Shown here: piece after piece, positions 24,931-37,912 of the stretch | How positions within the stretch are numbered: position 1 is the stretch's first letter | Layout: every line of letters starts with the position of its first letter | Source: Tetrahymena thermophila SB210 | Lineage: Eukaryota > Ciliophora > Oligohymenophorea > Hymenostomatida > Tetrahymenidae | Direction of reading: 5' to 3' | Assembly: GCF_000189635.1 (NCBI RefSeq) | Contig: NW_002476407.1 | Location: forward strand, 744,001-808,000 | DNA length: 64,000 bases | Program-made: the position numbers and the translations under genes | Notes under the pieces: model-generated | Seen by the model: only the letters and a program-made list of their open reading frames with translations | The model's database searches: none | What the model was told of the DNA's origin: nothing

Positions 24931-25972
24931 ACTCGCACACATAAATGCACTCAGAAATACATCTTAAAAGTAATTATAATTTATAATAAGTGTTTAAAAT
25001 TGGTTTTTGGTTTGATAGTTTTCTCGAAAACCCCCCTTATTTTAGACACTGTTTATGATATAAAAATTTTTTAAAGTACTTTTTAGCTAAAATGGGATAA
25101 TAATTTAAATATGTTATAAAATGAAAATACAAATGCAAAGTTAGATACAAGGTTTATTTATTTTTATAGATAGGATACTAATTTACAAATACATACAAAA
25201 AATAAATAAATTAATCAAATAGTTTTTAATTTACAGATAAAGCTAAAATTATGAATATGATTTTCAAGCATTTTTCTTAAATAACTAACTCTTTTTATTA
25301 ATCTCACACTGAATAAATCCTAATTACCATTTTCTCATAAATAATAATTTAAAAAAAACATAAAAAATATATCATAAAAATAAATTAAACTATCTTTCAA
25401 AGGTAAATGATTTTATTTCAAATAAATATTATGAATCACTCACTACTCTCCAAAATTTTATTTATTTAGGTTTATTTAGTTGCTTTGAAAAACAAATTAA
25501 CTAAAATAACAAATTATATTTAATATTGATATCAATTTAATTGTAAATTTCACAACTTTTTTATTATTTTAAAATTTTGTTTATGATGTAATTGTTTGTA
25601 GTTTATTAAACTAATTTATGGGAAATTAATATCTATTTGTTAAGTGTGTTTGCTTTTAGATATTGGAAAAGTTAATACTTTATAATGTCTAAATCAGATT
25701 GACTAATTAACTAATTAATTATTTTTGATCATAAATTTACGTATTAATTAAAATAAAACACAATTAATCAAATAAAACTAATCACTTGAATTAATTTGAT
25801 TGAAATATATTTGTTTGGTAAATCTACTAAATAAATTAAATTTTACAATTTGGCTTAACATAAAACAATTCTACTGAAAAACACCAAATAATTTACTTTA
25901 TTGTTAATGCTTATCATAATTACTTGAGTAATGGATTGTAAAAAAATTCGACATTTTTAAAATAATTGACGC
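24931..25972. other. Intergenic, downstream of hexosaminidase
   Basis: A+T-rich DNA with no supported gene. A short CCCCCC run near 25030 stands out from the composition but I cannot attach a function to it. Confidence 0.5.
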
Positions 25973-27640
25973 TCAATTACTAAAGCATAAAGAAAGATCT
26001 CTTTCACAGATTTCAAGAGTTACTGGAGTTGCTTTTACTCCTCTTGCATTTAATCTGTTTTTCATGAAAACCATTCTACTAGCTAATGCTCTATATTTTA
26101 GTTTTTATCCATTACTAGCGTTCAAATTCCAAAGTCTCTCAGAAAATGCGCTTGTTCTTGTCCATATCCTTGTTAGATATACATCATCATCACTTAGCTC
26201 TGACCACAAGCAAACTTCCGCACCAATAATCTTTCCTTTTATTCCTGATATTTAAGGATTAAATGCATACATTGCTTTCCAGTTATACATTTAATTGTAA
26301 TCTCCTCCTAACTCATCACCAAATCCAACGTCTAAATAAGCATAATCCTAAGATGAAAGGATTATTCTGTTAGTTATATTAGATATTAACTTAAAATTAC
26401 TCATTTCTCCCCACCATTAAACAATATCGTCAGGCTAAAGTCCTAATTTGTAATTATCTTTGTCTGACCAATAAATAGCAGGTTTAGTGGGATTTATTTT
26501 CCTGTAAAGATTTTTTTGAGTTTATCTATAAAAGGTTTAGAGATCATCATAATTTTAAATATTATTATCTTTCATATATTACTTTAGGTCACTTGATTAA
26601 TCCCAGCATCCTTCATCTACTTCATCACCACCTAAATGAATATACTTAGAAGTGTAGAATTAATTTTCTAGATCAGTAAGTACTCCATTAACAAGCTACC
26701 ATGTTTCTTTTTGAGAGGGATCTAATTGACCATTAAATTTATCACACTATAATGCTACATTAGAGAATTGAGGACTTTTACCCCAAGAAAAAGCATGGCC
26801 TGGGGAATCTATTTCTGGAACAACTTATATTCCTCTAAGAAGAGCATATCTAACTATGTATTAAATATCTGTTAAAGAGTACTATTTTCTAAAAGAAAAA
26901 GCACCATATTGAGTCACATTTGGAAATGATTAAAGTGGATATGGAAAAGAATCGTCATCAGTAATATGCCAATGCAATACATTTAGTTTATTATATTGCA
27001 TAGAATCAATTGTCTTTAGTATAGTATTAACGCTCAAAAAGTGTCTTGCGGTATCTATCATAAGGCCTCTGTAAGGGTAGTCGGGAGAATCCTAAATAGA
27101 AATAGGGAGACTTGGGATGCTCCAAGCAGAAGAGACTTCATCTTAAACAAAGAGCTATGAAAATGTTTCAAGGCCTCTAACAAATCCTACATACTTTGTT
27201 GCATTTAATTACCAATATGATGAATTTAATAAATTAAGAGAGTAAGATTCATCTTAGATAGTATCTGCAATAGTCAAATTCATATCGCTTATGAAGATAT
27301 CAAAAATGATATTAGAAGGGTCAAAAGCGTTCAACATTTATTTAATGTTGCTACTAACAAAATTGCAATTTGTTGAATTGAAAGTTGATTAGAATGTCAA
27401 ATTTGAATATAGATTTATCATCTAGAACACATGATCAGGGACGTACCCAGCTTAATTAACTTGAGGTCTGTAAACAATGTTGCAAGGGTTGGAAATTTTA
27501 AGCGTTTAAGTACCAAAAGTATAAGTTTTTGGTTTAGGAATAACTTTAGCAGCAATAGGATCAACTCCTGGTGTAACTTATGAAGCCACAAAAGCGATTG
27601 CTAAACAGATAACCAAATACTTTTTGAAATTGAGATTCAT
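25973..27640 (-). CDS. Secreted beta-N-acetylhexosaminidase, GH20
   Basis: An uninterrupted minus-strand frame of 555 residues, ATG at 27640 and TGA at 25975-25973. The N-terminus has a basic start and hydrophobic core ([20 protein letters not shown]), a signal peptide. An N-terminal GH20b-like domain covers about residues 30-185. The catalytic barrel begins near [18 protein letters not shown], continues with [15 protein letters not shown], and holds the catalytic Asp-Glu pair in [14 protein letters not shown] near residue 338. It ends with [28 protein letters not shown] and a C-terminal strand with Cys residues. Length and motif order match lysosomal hexosaminidases of eukaryotes. It should release terminal GlcNAc or GalNAc, plausibly including bacterial peptidoglycan-derived or chitin-derived sugars, in the digestive pathway. 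Many sequons suggest glycosylation. The active site looks intact. Confidence 0.96.
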
Positions 27641-28638
27641 TTCAGAAATTTATTTTTTATTTAAGTTATTTATATTTTATCATAATATATTTATTTATTT
27701 AATTTCCTAAATCCATCCTAAATTATTTAAAAACAAAGTGTATCTTTTCAAAGTAATTTATTGGTTATTAGAATAAAATCTATTTGTTCACTTGAAAATC
27801 CATATTTAATTGATTTTATTATCCATTAATTTTAGTTTTTATTAAACCTTTTATTTTAATAATATTTGAATGGTAAAAACAATATTAAGTAATCATTTCA
27901 TGGTTTTTATAATCCCCATTCAATCTTTAAGGTTAAAAGAATTATAAGCATAAATCTTAAATATTTTCCTCTTAATAATAAAGGAATCCTTGTATTTTTA
28001 GTACCATTTATACTATCTTTTTATTACCAATTAAAAATTTTTTTCAATACAAAAAATAATATAAAAAATATGAATACATTTATTTTTATTATAAATTGTA
28101 AATTGATGCAAAAATCCTTTATGATAAAAATAAAATGTAAATCTTACATTGCAACTAATTAAATAATAAATAGCCATCTAAATAGATTAATATTATTCAT
28201 AAAACTTAGCTTACAAAATTAAATATTTAATAAAAAAACAATGCCAAATTTAATGCACTCCCACAAATAGAAACTCATAAATAAATACAGGTGAATGCTT
28301 GTGAAGTTGCAAAAAAATCCAAAACTTTGTATTTTTTAAAACTTTTTACTCTTAAAAAAATTTATGCTTTTTTTCAAAAAAATAAAAAATAAAATGATAT
28401 ACTTATATTCGATTATTTTATATAAAATTATTAAGGTTAATTTAAAATTAAATAATTTATTGAATTATTCTATTAACTTTTAAAATAATTTTAGATGTTA
28501 TAGGTTGGTATTTTTAAAATTTTACTAAGATATGATTTTTATAAAAAAAACAATATGAAAGGGCAAAATATGTAATATAAACAACAAAATAGATATTTTA
28601 TGCTTAAATTTAAGTAGATAATAATATAAATACATAAT
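27641..28638. other. Intergenic between hexosaminidase and membrane paralogue A
   Basis: A+T-rich sequence with no supported coding frame or structured repeat. It contains the promoter side of the hexosaminidase gene and the 3' flank of the next minus-strand gene. Confidence 0.55.
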
Positions 28639-30915
28639 TCATACTATTGATGAATATATTCGTTTATCTACCTCATTTAATGTTTCATCTTCATTTAAAA
28701 ATTTTTATAAAAATAGCTTTGAATGAGCTATTTAACTTTCTTCTGATAGAGAAATTGCAAGCTGTTCTTCAAAATGATTCATCATTTATGTATCTAATAA
28801 ATATAGTAAGGATTAAATATTTAATTAATGATTGAACAAAAATTTACCAGTATTATATTTATTATTAGAAAGGTTCTTTGAGAATTCATCTGAGCATCCT
28901 ACCAATTACAAAGCAGCAAACTACTCTTTGCTTAAAATCATCATGATTGCTTTTTTTATGAAAATCATATCTTAGTAAAATTTTAAAAAGTCTATACTAC
29001 TCTCTACTTATTCTGAAATATTTTTCACAAGAAAGGGATCTAGTCCTTTCGATTTCAAAAATATTTTCTAATTTTTTAGACTTCAAAAAAAGTTAATTTA
29101 ATTATTAAAGAAAATAAATTATTTTTAAGAGATAATAATAATTGAGAATAAAAACAGTTAATTTCATTAAAAATTTGTAAATGATTTTAAAATGAATGAC
29201 AAAATAATTATTTACTTTAATTTAAATAAAATAGATTCTACTTTTTTTTATGTCTCCTTGTTATTTAAATCTTTTATTTTTTATTCAATGTTAATTTTTA
29301 TCTTACTTAACAGTTTTCTTTAATTTTAGCACTTTCGTTTGAACGAGCAATTTTTTAGCTCTTATTAATTGATATTTTTTTATTTTTTTTAAGGTTAAAA
29401 TTTTAGAAGTTAATCTACTTTAGAGCTTGGACTCAGACAAAAATTTTCATGCAAAGATTCTGAAAATAATTTGAATTCTAAGTTAAGAGGAGATTCCTAT
29501 TTTTCCTAAACAAAAGTTTCCTAACTTTACTTTTCATTTATGATTAGTTGTTAATCAATTTTTTATCTGCTATTTTGCTTTTCTTTTTGTGGTTATTTTT
29601 TTATTTTAAATTAATTTTAATCATTAACCTCTTTAATTTAATCATTATTTTGTTGTGTTATATCATAGTAAGGATTCGTTAGAGAGCTTAAAACAGATTA
29701 TCCTGAATGTACTTAAAAACTTGGAATTAAAATAGAGTTTTTTTTTTCTTCACTATTGGTATTATCTTTTTACGCAGCGATACTTTCCAATTTACTAGTA
29801 GGATTATTATAATATGATTCATGTTTTTTGCTGTTATTTAGTATTCTTTCAAAATTTCCTTTGTAATAATTTTTTAAAATTACAACAAACAAATCTTATT
29901 TTATAAATTTATTTGCCACATATCTACCTAAAAATCCTAAGCACATTAACAGATTTAAAGTACTGTTACATAAAGTTAAAACTTCAGGATATGAAGGGAA
30001 TTATATCTATGTCAACATGACTGCTTCATCAACTTCAAAAACGTACATATTAAAATATTTTAATCCTGTACTTTAAACAAAACTTTTATAGTCCATTGTT
30101 TGATCAGATAAACTATAAGAAATGGGATAAGAATAAACTTATTCTGATTAGAGTAACAGACCTTAGCTTATCTTTGTAGTTTATTGTTGCGTCTTAAAAT
30201 CAAAAGCAATCATTGAAGATCCAGTTGTTAATCTGTAAAAATTTTTGTAATTTACTTAAAATTGCTTAGATGTTGTATTATATTATTTTGTATAAAGCTT
30301 AAATTAAACAATGCCTGTATTCAAATTAATATATTCTTCTATTTAGCTTGGATTAGCACAATTTTAAGGAAGTGGATTGTATTAAATATCAGTATCTTAG
30401 CACCTATAAACATAAATAAGTAAATCAGAAAAGACATTATTAGCATTTCCTACTGCAATCGAATAATTTTTCAAGTTTGAAAAGTCAAAGCAATTATAGT
30501 TTTTTAAGGCAGGGTCTTAGCAATTTGTAATGCTTACATTAAAAAATCTTATATCTGTGCCATTTCTATAGATATACTGACCACGATAAGTTAAATATGT
30601 TTTACCTTGTTAGGATTCTATATCTTTTAGGTAAACGCCAATGTCAGCCCTTTTGAATGCAAATGCAAATAAATTATCTTCTAATTTGAAGCTTACATCA
30701 TCATCAGTTATAAATATTTGTGATCTAAATTTTGGATCCATCTAATTAGAGATGAATAGATAAGTTAAATATATAAAGTACATCAAGGCAGCACTTATCG
30801 TAGTTACAGATAAAAAAGCACCTAAAACTGTGCTCTTTCTCAGTTATCTCTTTGACGTATCGAATGAATAAGGTTGTGAAAAAATGTCCAAATATTTAAA
30901 ATATTCTATTAACAT
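28639..30915 (-). CDS. Two-pass membrane protein, tandem paralogue A
   Basis: Three minus-strand exons join in phase: 30915-29216, 29080-28848 and 28793-28639, giving 695 residues with TGA at 28641-28639. The N-terminus (YLDIFSQPYSFDTSKRQLRK) is cytosolic-looking and followed by a membrane helix at about 33-57 (VTTISAALMYFIYLTYLFI). A ~270-residue lumenal or extracellular region follows, with several sequons and Cys residues (FNVSITNCQDPAL, VYRCQDTDIQY). A second helix lies near 325-345 (LTLCNSTLNLLMCLGFLGRY). A long Gln/Asn/Lys-rich cytos­olic stretch comes next, then a conserved C-terminal segment, SKGLDPFLVKNISEQVESS and ILSKEQFAALQLVGCSDEF. It has the form of a ciliate-specific membrane family; I cannot give a biochemical function. 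Introns, phases and last-exon length (155 bases) are the same in the neighbouring paralogue B, which confirms the gene model. Confidence 0.85.
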
Positions 30916-31795
30916 TTATGTCGTTTTAATTAATTAATTATTTTTCTAATTATTTAGTTTTAGTTTTTTTTATTGGAAGAGTGGTATTGTACCAATCAAT
31001 TAAATTAAATAAGTCAATTAAATTTCATTATATATAAATTTTATAAAATAAACCTAATCGTAAGTTTGTTTATTTTTATTTATAATAAATTTATTCATTA
31101 ATTTTAATTGCATGGTATTGTTGATACTTTTTTTTTCATAAAAATAATTATTTTTGAGTTATTTTATTCATCATTATTTGCAAAACAATAAATTTAATTC
31201 TTCTATTAGTTTTCTAAATTTATTTTTTTAAAATAAGTCCTCAGAAGAAACCTTTTAAAGAATTAATTTTTAATTTAAATAAAAATACAATATTAAACAT
31301 AACTCAATAATGAATATAATCATATACATTATATTATATTCATCATCTCATAATATCAGATACAGTAAATAATCTCATTAATTAATGCCACACTATATAA
31401 ACACTCAAACACGAAAATATTTTACTTTAAGCCCTTTAAATTAAAAAATTTTCTAGAATAAAAAAGATTAAAATAAGGGTAATTGCAGTAATTTAAAAAT
31501 TTTAACTTCATAAAAATATACTAGAATAATAGAGAGAAATTAATTTCTACAGCATAACAATTTAACTTACTTTTTTAAATAATAAAATTTGAAATATTTT
31601 GTTTTCTGATGGGCTAACTGTGAATGAATATATTAATAAATATCAGACAGCTATTTAAAAAGAAATGTGTGTTTTCATCATCCTTATTTTTATTTTAACA
31701 TAAAAAGTGGAATTTACTTTTAATAATAGTATGATAGTTTAGATTGAATTTATTCAATTACAAAGAAATATTTTAAAATAAAAGAATTCATTCAC
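30916..31795. other. Intergenic between paralogues A and B
   Basis: A+T-rich spacer between two tandem minus-strand genes, about 880 bases. It should hold the promoter of paralogue A and the 3' flank of B. No other feature is supported. Confidence 0.5.
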
Positions 31796-34061
31796 TCACA
31801 TTAATGAAGAATATATTCGTTAATCTATTTCATTCAATAGTTGTTCTTAATTCAAACAATTTTTCAAAAATTATTAAGCATTTTATATTTATATATCTTA
31901 AAATAGCGAAATAGCAAATTATTTTTCAAAATGGTTCATTTTTTCTTCATCTAACAATTAATTTTTAGAAATATTAAAATTATTTAACAATAATTAAAAC
32001 TATTTACTTATTTTCGATATATCTTTATTCGCAATTAATTTTAAGAATCTATCTGAGCACCCTACCAGTTGCAAGGCAGCAAATTATTCTTCACTCAAAA
32101 TCATCATTATAGCTTTTTTAATGAAAATCATTTCTTGGTAAAATTTTAAAAAATCTATGCTATTGTCTACTTATTCTGAAATACTTTTCATTATTTATGG
32201 ATCCAATCCTTTAGATTTTTTCATCCTTTTTGTTAATTTTTGTTATAAAATTAATTAAATATAATTAAAATTTCTTTGCTAGTAATAGAAAGCTTAAATT
32301 ATATATTATGATATAATATCTATAAATACAAAAACAATTAATTTACTTGAACCTAAATAAGATGGAATCAACTTTTTTCTAGATTTATTAACTTTTTAGA
32401 GATTTAATTTTTTATCCTATATTACCTACATTAGTCGTTATTGGCTCAAGAGTTTTTTTTTTACAGTAATTTCCTTAAATTTCGGTATTTTTTAGCTTTA
32501 GTTATTCATTAGAATTTTTCCTTTTCTTCCTAACTGATTAAAATTTTAGCAATTTATCTACATTTGATCCAACAGGACTAGAAATAGGGTTCGTAAAGTT
32601 ATCTGTTAAGCTTTCACTTATTTTAAGATCTTTTAGCTTGATGGGAAGTTCTTACTTTACTTAGGCCTTTTCTTGGTTTACACATTCTATTAATTAAAGA
32701 GCTTTTTATTCAAATTTTTGATTTTAAAGTAAATCTGATTATTAATATTTTTCATGTATCTGAAAAGTCAAATGATTGTTCTCTTTAATTTCATCATTAT
32801 TTTGCTACAAAAGTTCAGTTTATTGGTTTATTGATGAGGAAAAAACCAATTATCTAGAATTAACATTCAGACATGGGACTTAAACAGGACTTTTATTATC
32901 CTCACTATAATTTAGATCTTTTTATTCCGTAAAATCATCTAATTAATCAGAATGCATAAAGGGTTATTTTAACTGATTATTTTAAAGCATTTGTTCAAGA
33001 GTTCCTTAGTAGTAGTTTTATAATATAGTAACAAATAAATTTTATTTTATTAATTTATTTGCCATAAATCTACCAAAAAACCCTAAGCACATTAGGAGGC
33101 TGATGGCACTATTGCACAATGTTAATACCTCAGGAAACGAAGGAAATTAAATTTATGTATACATGACTGCCTCATCAACTTCAAAAACATACATATTGAA
33201 ATACTTTTATCCTGTAGTTTTAACATAATTTTAAAAATCAAAGCTTCCTTCAAATTCCTCATAAGAAATTGGAGAAGAATAAACTGATTCTGATTATAAT
33301 AATAATCCTTAATTTATTTTTGTTATTTGCTTTTGTACTTTGAAATCGAATAGTTGCATTTATGCTCCAGATGTAAGCCTATAAAAATTTTTGTAATTAA
33401 TTTCGAATTCTTTAGATGTTGTATTATATTATTGTGTGTATAGTTTAAACTACACAACACCAGTAACCAAGTTGATGTAATCTTCTATTTCTTAGGGATC
33501 AGCACAATTTTCAGGCATAGGATGATATTAAATATCTGTATCTTAGCATCTGTAAACATAAATGAGTAAATCAGAAAAGACATTGTTAATATTACCTACC
33601 GCAATAGAATAATTTGATAAACTTGAGAAATCAAAGCAATTAAATCCCTTTAAAGCAGGATCTTAGCAATTTGTTATACTTACGTTAAAAAATCTTATAT
33701 CTGTCCCATTTCTATAAATATATTACCCACGGTAAGTTAAATAGGTTTTACTTTCTTTGGCTTCTATTTCTCTCAAGTAAACGCCAATATCCACTCTTTT
33801 GAATGCAAAGGCAAACAAATTATCTTACAATTGAAAGCTTACATCATCATTAGTAATAAAAATCTGTGATCTAAATTTTGGATCCATTTAATTTGTAAAA
33901 AACATATAGGTTAAATAGATGAAGTACATAAGAGCAGCTGTTATCACTGATAGTGAAAGAAAAGCGCCAACAATTGTTCTCTTTCTTAATTGATTTTTCG
34001 ATGTATCAAATGAGAAAGGTTAAGAAAATATATCCAAATGTTTAATATATTTAATAAGCAT
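31796..34061 (-). CDS. Two-pass membrane protein, tandem paralogue B
   Basis: Same architecture as paralogue A: exons 34061-32347, 32225-32008 and 31950-31796, again 695 residues, TGA at 31798-31796. The N-terminal half is nearly identical in layout: YIKHLDIFSQPFSFDTSKNQ, helix one (SLSVITAALMYFIYLTYMFF), the ectodomain with FNVSITNCQDPAL and VYRCQDTDIQY, and helix two near LTLCNSAISLLMCLGFFGRF. The Gln-rich cytosolic linker has diverged strongly in sequence yet keeps the same overall length. The C-terminal block returns to high similarity (SKGLDPQIMKSISEQVDNS, ILSEEQFAALQLVGCSDRF). In B the first intron is slightly different in position: its second exon is 218 bases against 233 in A, offset by a first exon 15 bases longer. 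This is a tandem duplicate of A; function unknown, probably a surface or endomembrane protein. Confidence 0.85.
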
Positions 34062-35407
34062 CTGCAATTATTATTATAGAGCTTTTTATTCTACTTTTCT
34101 TTATTTACTTATTTTTTTTTCTTTCATAAAATTAATTATTATTAAAGCCTTAAATGCTTTACAAATTTAAAAAGTTAAAGAGTAAACACTAACAAGAAAT
34201 AGTCTAACTTTATTTATAATTTATTTAATGAAAATTATTCATAATTTAATTAATTTCTTTTTTACTAAAAAATAAACAAACGTATTAAGAAAATTGATTA
34301 ATTTACTTCCATTATTTCCTTTTTTAAATCCCTCAACAACACAGATGAGATAATAAAAAGCTTTTCAATAAAATGAAATATGAATTCTCCTTAGTTATAA
34401 TCATTTAAATTATTCATGATCCCTTAATAGGAGTTTTAGTCCTAAGAGTTACATTAAGCTAATAAAAGCTTTACCTAATTTTAAATTCGATAATGATTTA
34501 GTCAACATAAATAAAATAAACCCTTATAAATTTAAAAAAAATCAATGAAATAATTAAATAAAATACAAGTAACATATTACTGAATTAATTTATAATAAAT
34601 TTTATTTATTGTAAATAAATAAATAAATAAAAAAATTAAGTCGCATTGTTAAATTTTAATAAATGTAAACAATTTTTCATTTTCAACTTGTTATTTAACT
34701 TAATCATTTATAGGTTTTTTAATATACTTTTTAAAGGTATCATAAAATTATTTTATTGGTATATTATAGTTTTTTTAACTTATGTTAACACCCTAAGAAA
34801 TTAGTCAAATTTTTTATCTATCTTTAATAACATAAAAATTCTATTATTCATTTGCAAGTGGAGTTGGTTCTAATTTATGAAAAAAGACAGTGTATGTATG
34901 AATCAAAACAGGTGAATTATACAATTATCTTTTTTCCTAATATGTTATTCATCAACTTTACATTATAATTTCAAAACTTTTAATAATTGATTTTTTTCTA
35001 AAAAGTTCTTTTTTACTTAATATAAGTGAATTATAATAAATTCATAAGTTGTTTTATTTTTCATATTGAGATATTATTTACAAATTTTATTCCTAAATGT
35101 CTGTCTGCCTCATTAAATATTATTATTTTTTTTACAAAAAAATAATATTGAAAATAAAAATTAATATTTAGGTATTTAATAAAACCTAACTATTAATAAG
35201 TAATCAAAAAATATCATAAGATTTGCAATAATTTCTAAATTATAAATTATAAAAATGTAATTAATTTTATGATATTCGTGAATAATTTATCTAAAGAATA
35301 AGGTTTTATGTTAAAGGAATTATATTACTTTAAAAAACTCTGAAAAGGCGCTAATATTTTGAATAAGATTAATTATATATTTAATATTAAAACAAATTAA
35401 TTTATAT
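34062..35407. other. Intergenic, upstream of paralogue B
   Basis: A+T-rich spacer between paralogue B and the decayed third copy. No coding frame or ordered repeat can be supported. Confidence 0.5.
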
Positions 35408-36910
35408 TAATGAAGAATATATGAATTAATCTATTTTATTAATAATTGTCCATCATAAACATTTTTGCAAAAATTACTTTCAAACGGAAATCTATTTTTC
35501 AAAATTGCTCAATGTTTTTTCAGAAATTTAAAGCAAAAACTGAACTACTTTTTTAAAACTTATCCATATTTGATATATTTTTATGAGACACATAATTTTA
35601 ATAATTTATATAACACCCCTAGAATAAAATCAGTGTGATAGATTTTCTGAATAATAATCAATTCTTAGTTAAAATTTTAAAAACTCAAGACTATTTTCAA
35701 CTTAATCTTAAATATTTTTCAACTCTTTAACATGTATTCCCTAAGATTTAGCCTTACTTATGAGACTATATTATTAATTCAAAAATTTCTTAATAAAAAA
35801 CTCTTAATTATAATTCAGAAATCTCATAATTAATATATTAAAAAAGAAAGAATTTACTAATTTAGGTAAATAAAAAATTATTTTATTTTAAAAGATACTG
35901 ATTCAACTCTTTATTTTACTACTGAATTATGTATATCTAATATTTTTTGCTCTATGCTGCTCATATTGGTTACTACTTTTTTAATATATGTAGTTTTTAT
36001 AAAATTTTTATTTTAATTATTAGTCTTTTAAATTTACTCAATTTTTTAAGATTTTATTCTATTCGTTAATTAATAATTTAGAAATTGCTTACTGACTAAA
36101 ACAATCTGTTACACTCTCAGTTAATAATTTAATATCTATATTTAAAGGAAATTCTTACTTTTCTTAAATACTCCTTACTTAAATTTGCTAATCATATGAA
36201 GTTAATTGAATAACTTTTTATTCAAAATGTTTACTTTGCTTTAGATCTGCTTTATGCTACTTCTATCTTTTTTAAATAGAAAAGTTTTTATTTTCTTTTA
36301 TTTCATCATTACGTAAATATTTCAAATTATTTGATTATTTAATAGATATGTTTTATACAATCTATCTAGATTTAAAAATTCATATTAGGAATTAAAACGT
36401 GAATTTTATTTTCTTCAGTAGGATTTAAATCTTTTTAATCTGAAATAATATCTAATTAAATTTGGATTATTTAAAAATTATACCTCCTTGTTATTTTAAA
36501 GTGCTATTTCAAGAGTTCCTTAGCAGTTAGTTTTGTAAGATGGTAACAAGTAGATTTATTAATTTTTTAGCCACAACACCATATAAAACTCTAAAAACAT
36601 TAGAAGGCTGAAAGTAATATTGCATAATTTTAATACTTTAGGTAATCAAAGATATTATAATTATATATTGATACATGACATTCTCACCAACTTAAAAAAT
36701 ATATCTATTGAAATAATTATATTGCTTAGATTGAGCATATTTTTAATAATCAAAGGAAAATCATTAAATTCATTATATGATATTAGTGAAGAGTTAACTA
36801 AATTAAATTTTAATAACAGATCTGAGCTTATTAGATTAATAATACATGCATATTATTTTAAAAATAAAACAAATTTTACAAAAATTTTAAATCATACATT
36901 TTAATGTTTA
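35408..36910 (-). pseudogene. Decayed third copy of the A/B membrane gene
   Basis: The minus strand here follows the 3' two thirds of paralogue B in order. The end of the last exon aligns at 35408-35520, the second-exon block around 35590-35760 (compare the B segment at 32040-32225), the cytosolic linker through 36500, the second membrane-helix region at 36500-36610, and ectodomain sequence up to about 36910. Similarity is clear at the DNA level but the frame is broken many times, with several TGA codons and A+T drift. No counterpart of the N-terminal helix or start codon is present beyond 36910. It is therefore a 5'-truncated, heavily decayed tandem duplicate. A 94-codon plus-strand frame at 36620-36904 lies on its antisense and is not a separate gene. 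Confidence 0.75.
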
Positions 36911-37912
36911 CCTTAAAAATAATTAAAATAAATCCAACCATGAATTTATCATCGATAAAAAATAATAAGGATTGAGTAAAATCAAAAGATCACTTTGTTA
37001 AATTCAATTAAAGAAATAGTTGAAATTTAGTAGTAGCAGTATAAAGCAAGTAGTTTGAAAAATGTTAATATTTTAAAAAATAATCCAGAAATAATATTGA
37101 TGAAATCACACAAAAATTATATCAAACACCCTACTTTTCTTTTAAATAATATAAAAATATGATTTTAAATATTTGATCATACTAAAGTTAAATACTTATT
37201 CTAATATATAATTATTTAAAATAGACATAAATATCAAAAATAGAATTAACAAACAAATAAATTTTATTTAATTTTCGGTTTCTTTTTTACAAAGTTTTCT
37301 TGTTAAAATACTCAGTTTTAATATATCTATTTATAAATAAAGATGCTTGCACTTTAAATAGAATTTATGAATTGAGATAAAATTATAACTAGAGTGAGTA
37401 CTAGGTTATAAAAGAAAATTAAATAGAAAATAATTACTACAAAATTTAATTTATTAAAAATAATTCAATTTAAACTATAGACTTTAACTAAGATTTTTAT
37501 TTGTTAAAATAAAACTGAAAATACAAATTCATTACAAAAGAAAGTTTAAAATTATATTGATTAATATATAGATAGGTGAGTATTTATTTATTTATAAAAT
37601 CCCTGACAAATAATTAAATTCATTATTTATTTTTTGTATTTTAGGGAAAATTTTTGAAATATATTACTTTAAATATTTATTTATTGATTGATTGTATTTT
37701 TATATGATTTATGAAAACTATTAATTAAACTATTATGACTTTGTTGAGTAAACTTTTGAAAATTAATTTATTTATATTTTTGGTTAGTTTAAAACATACA
37801 CTTTTTTGTTTACCAAAGCTTATTTTGTTAAATGCTTTTGATTCACATTTCGAATTAATTTATAGAAATTTGCTTATAATTTAAAATGTGTGTGTGTTAG
37901 TGTGAGTGTTAG
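36911..37912. other. Intergenic, downstream of Cache protein 1
   Basis: A+T-rich spacer. A short GT-rich stretch near 37888-37912 (TGTGTGTGTTAGTGTGAGTG) abuts the stop codon of the next minus-strand gene. Nothing else is supported. Confidence 0.5.

Noticed and set aside
26064-26255. 63-codon plus-strand frame
   Set aside because: Antisense to the conserved GH20 catalytic domain; a shadow frame.
36620-36904. 94-codon plus-strand frame
   Set aside because: It lies antisense to the decayed third copy of the A/B membrane gene, whose DNA similarity to paralogue B runs straight through it.
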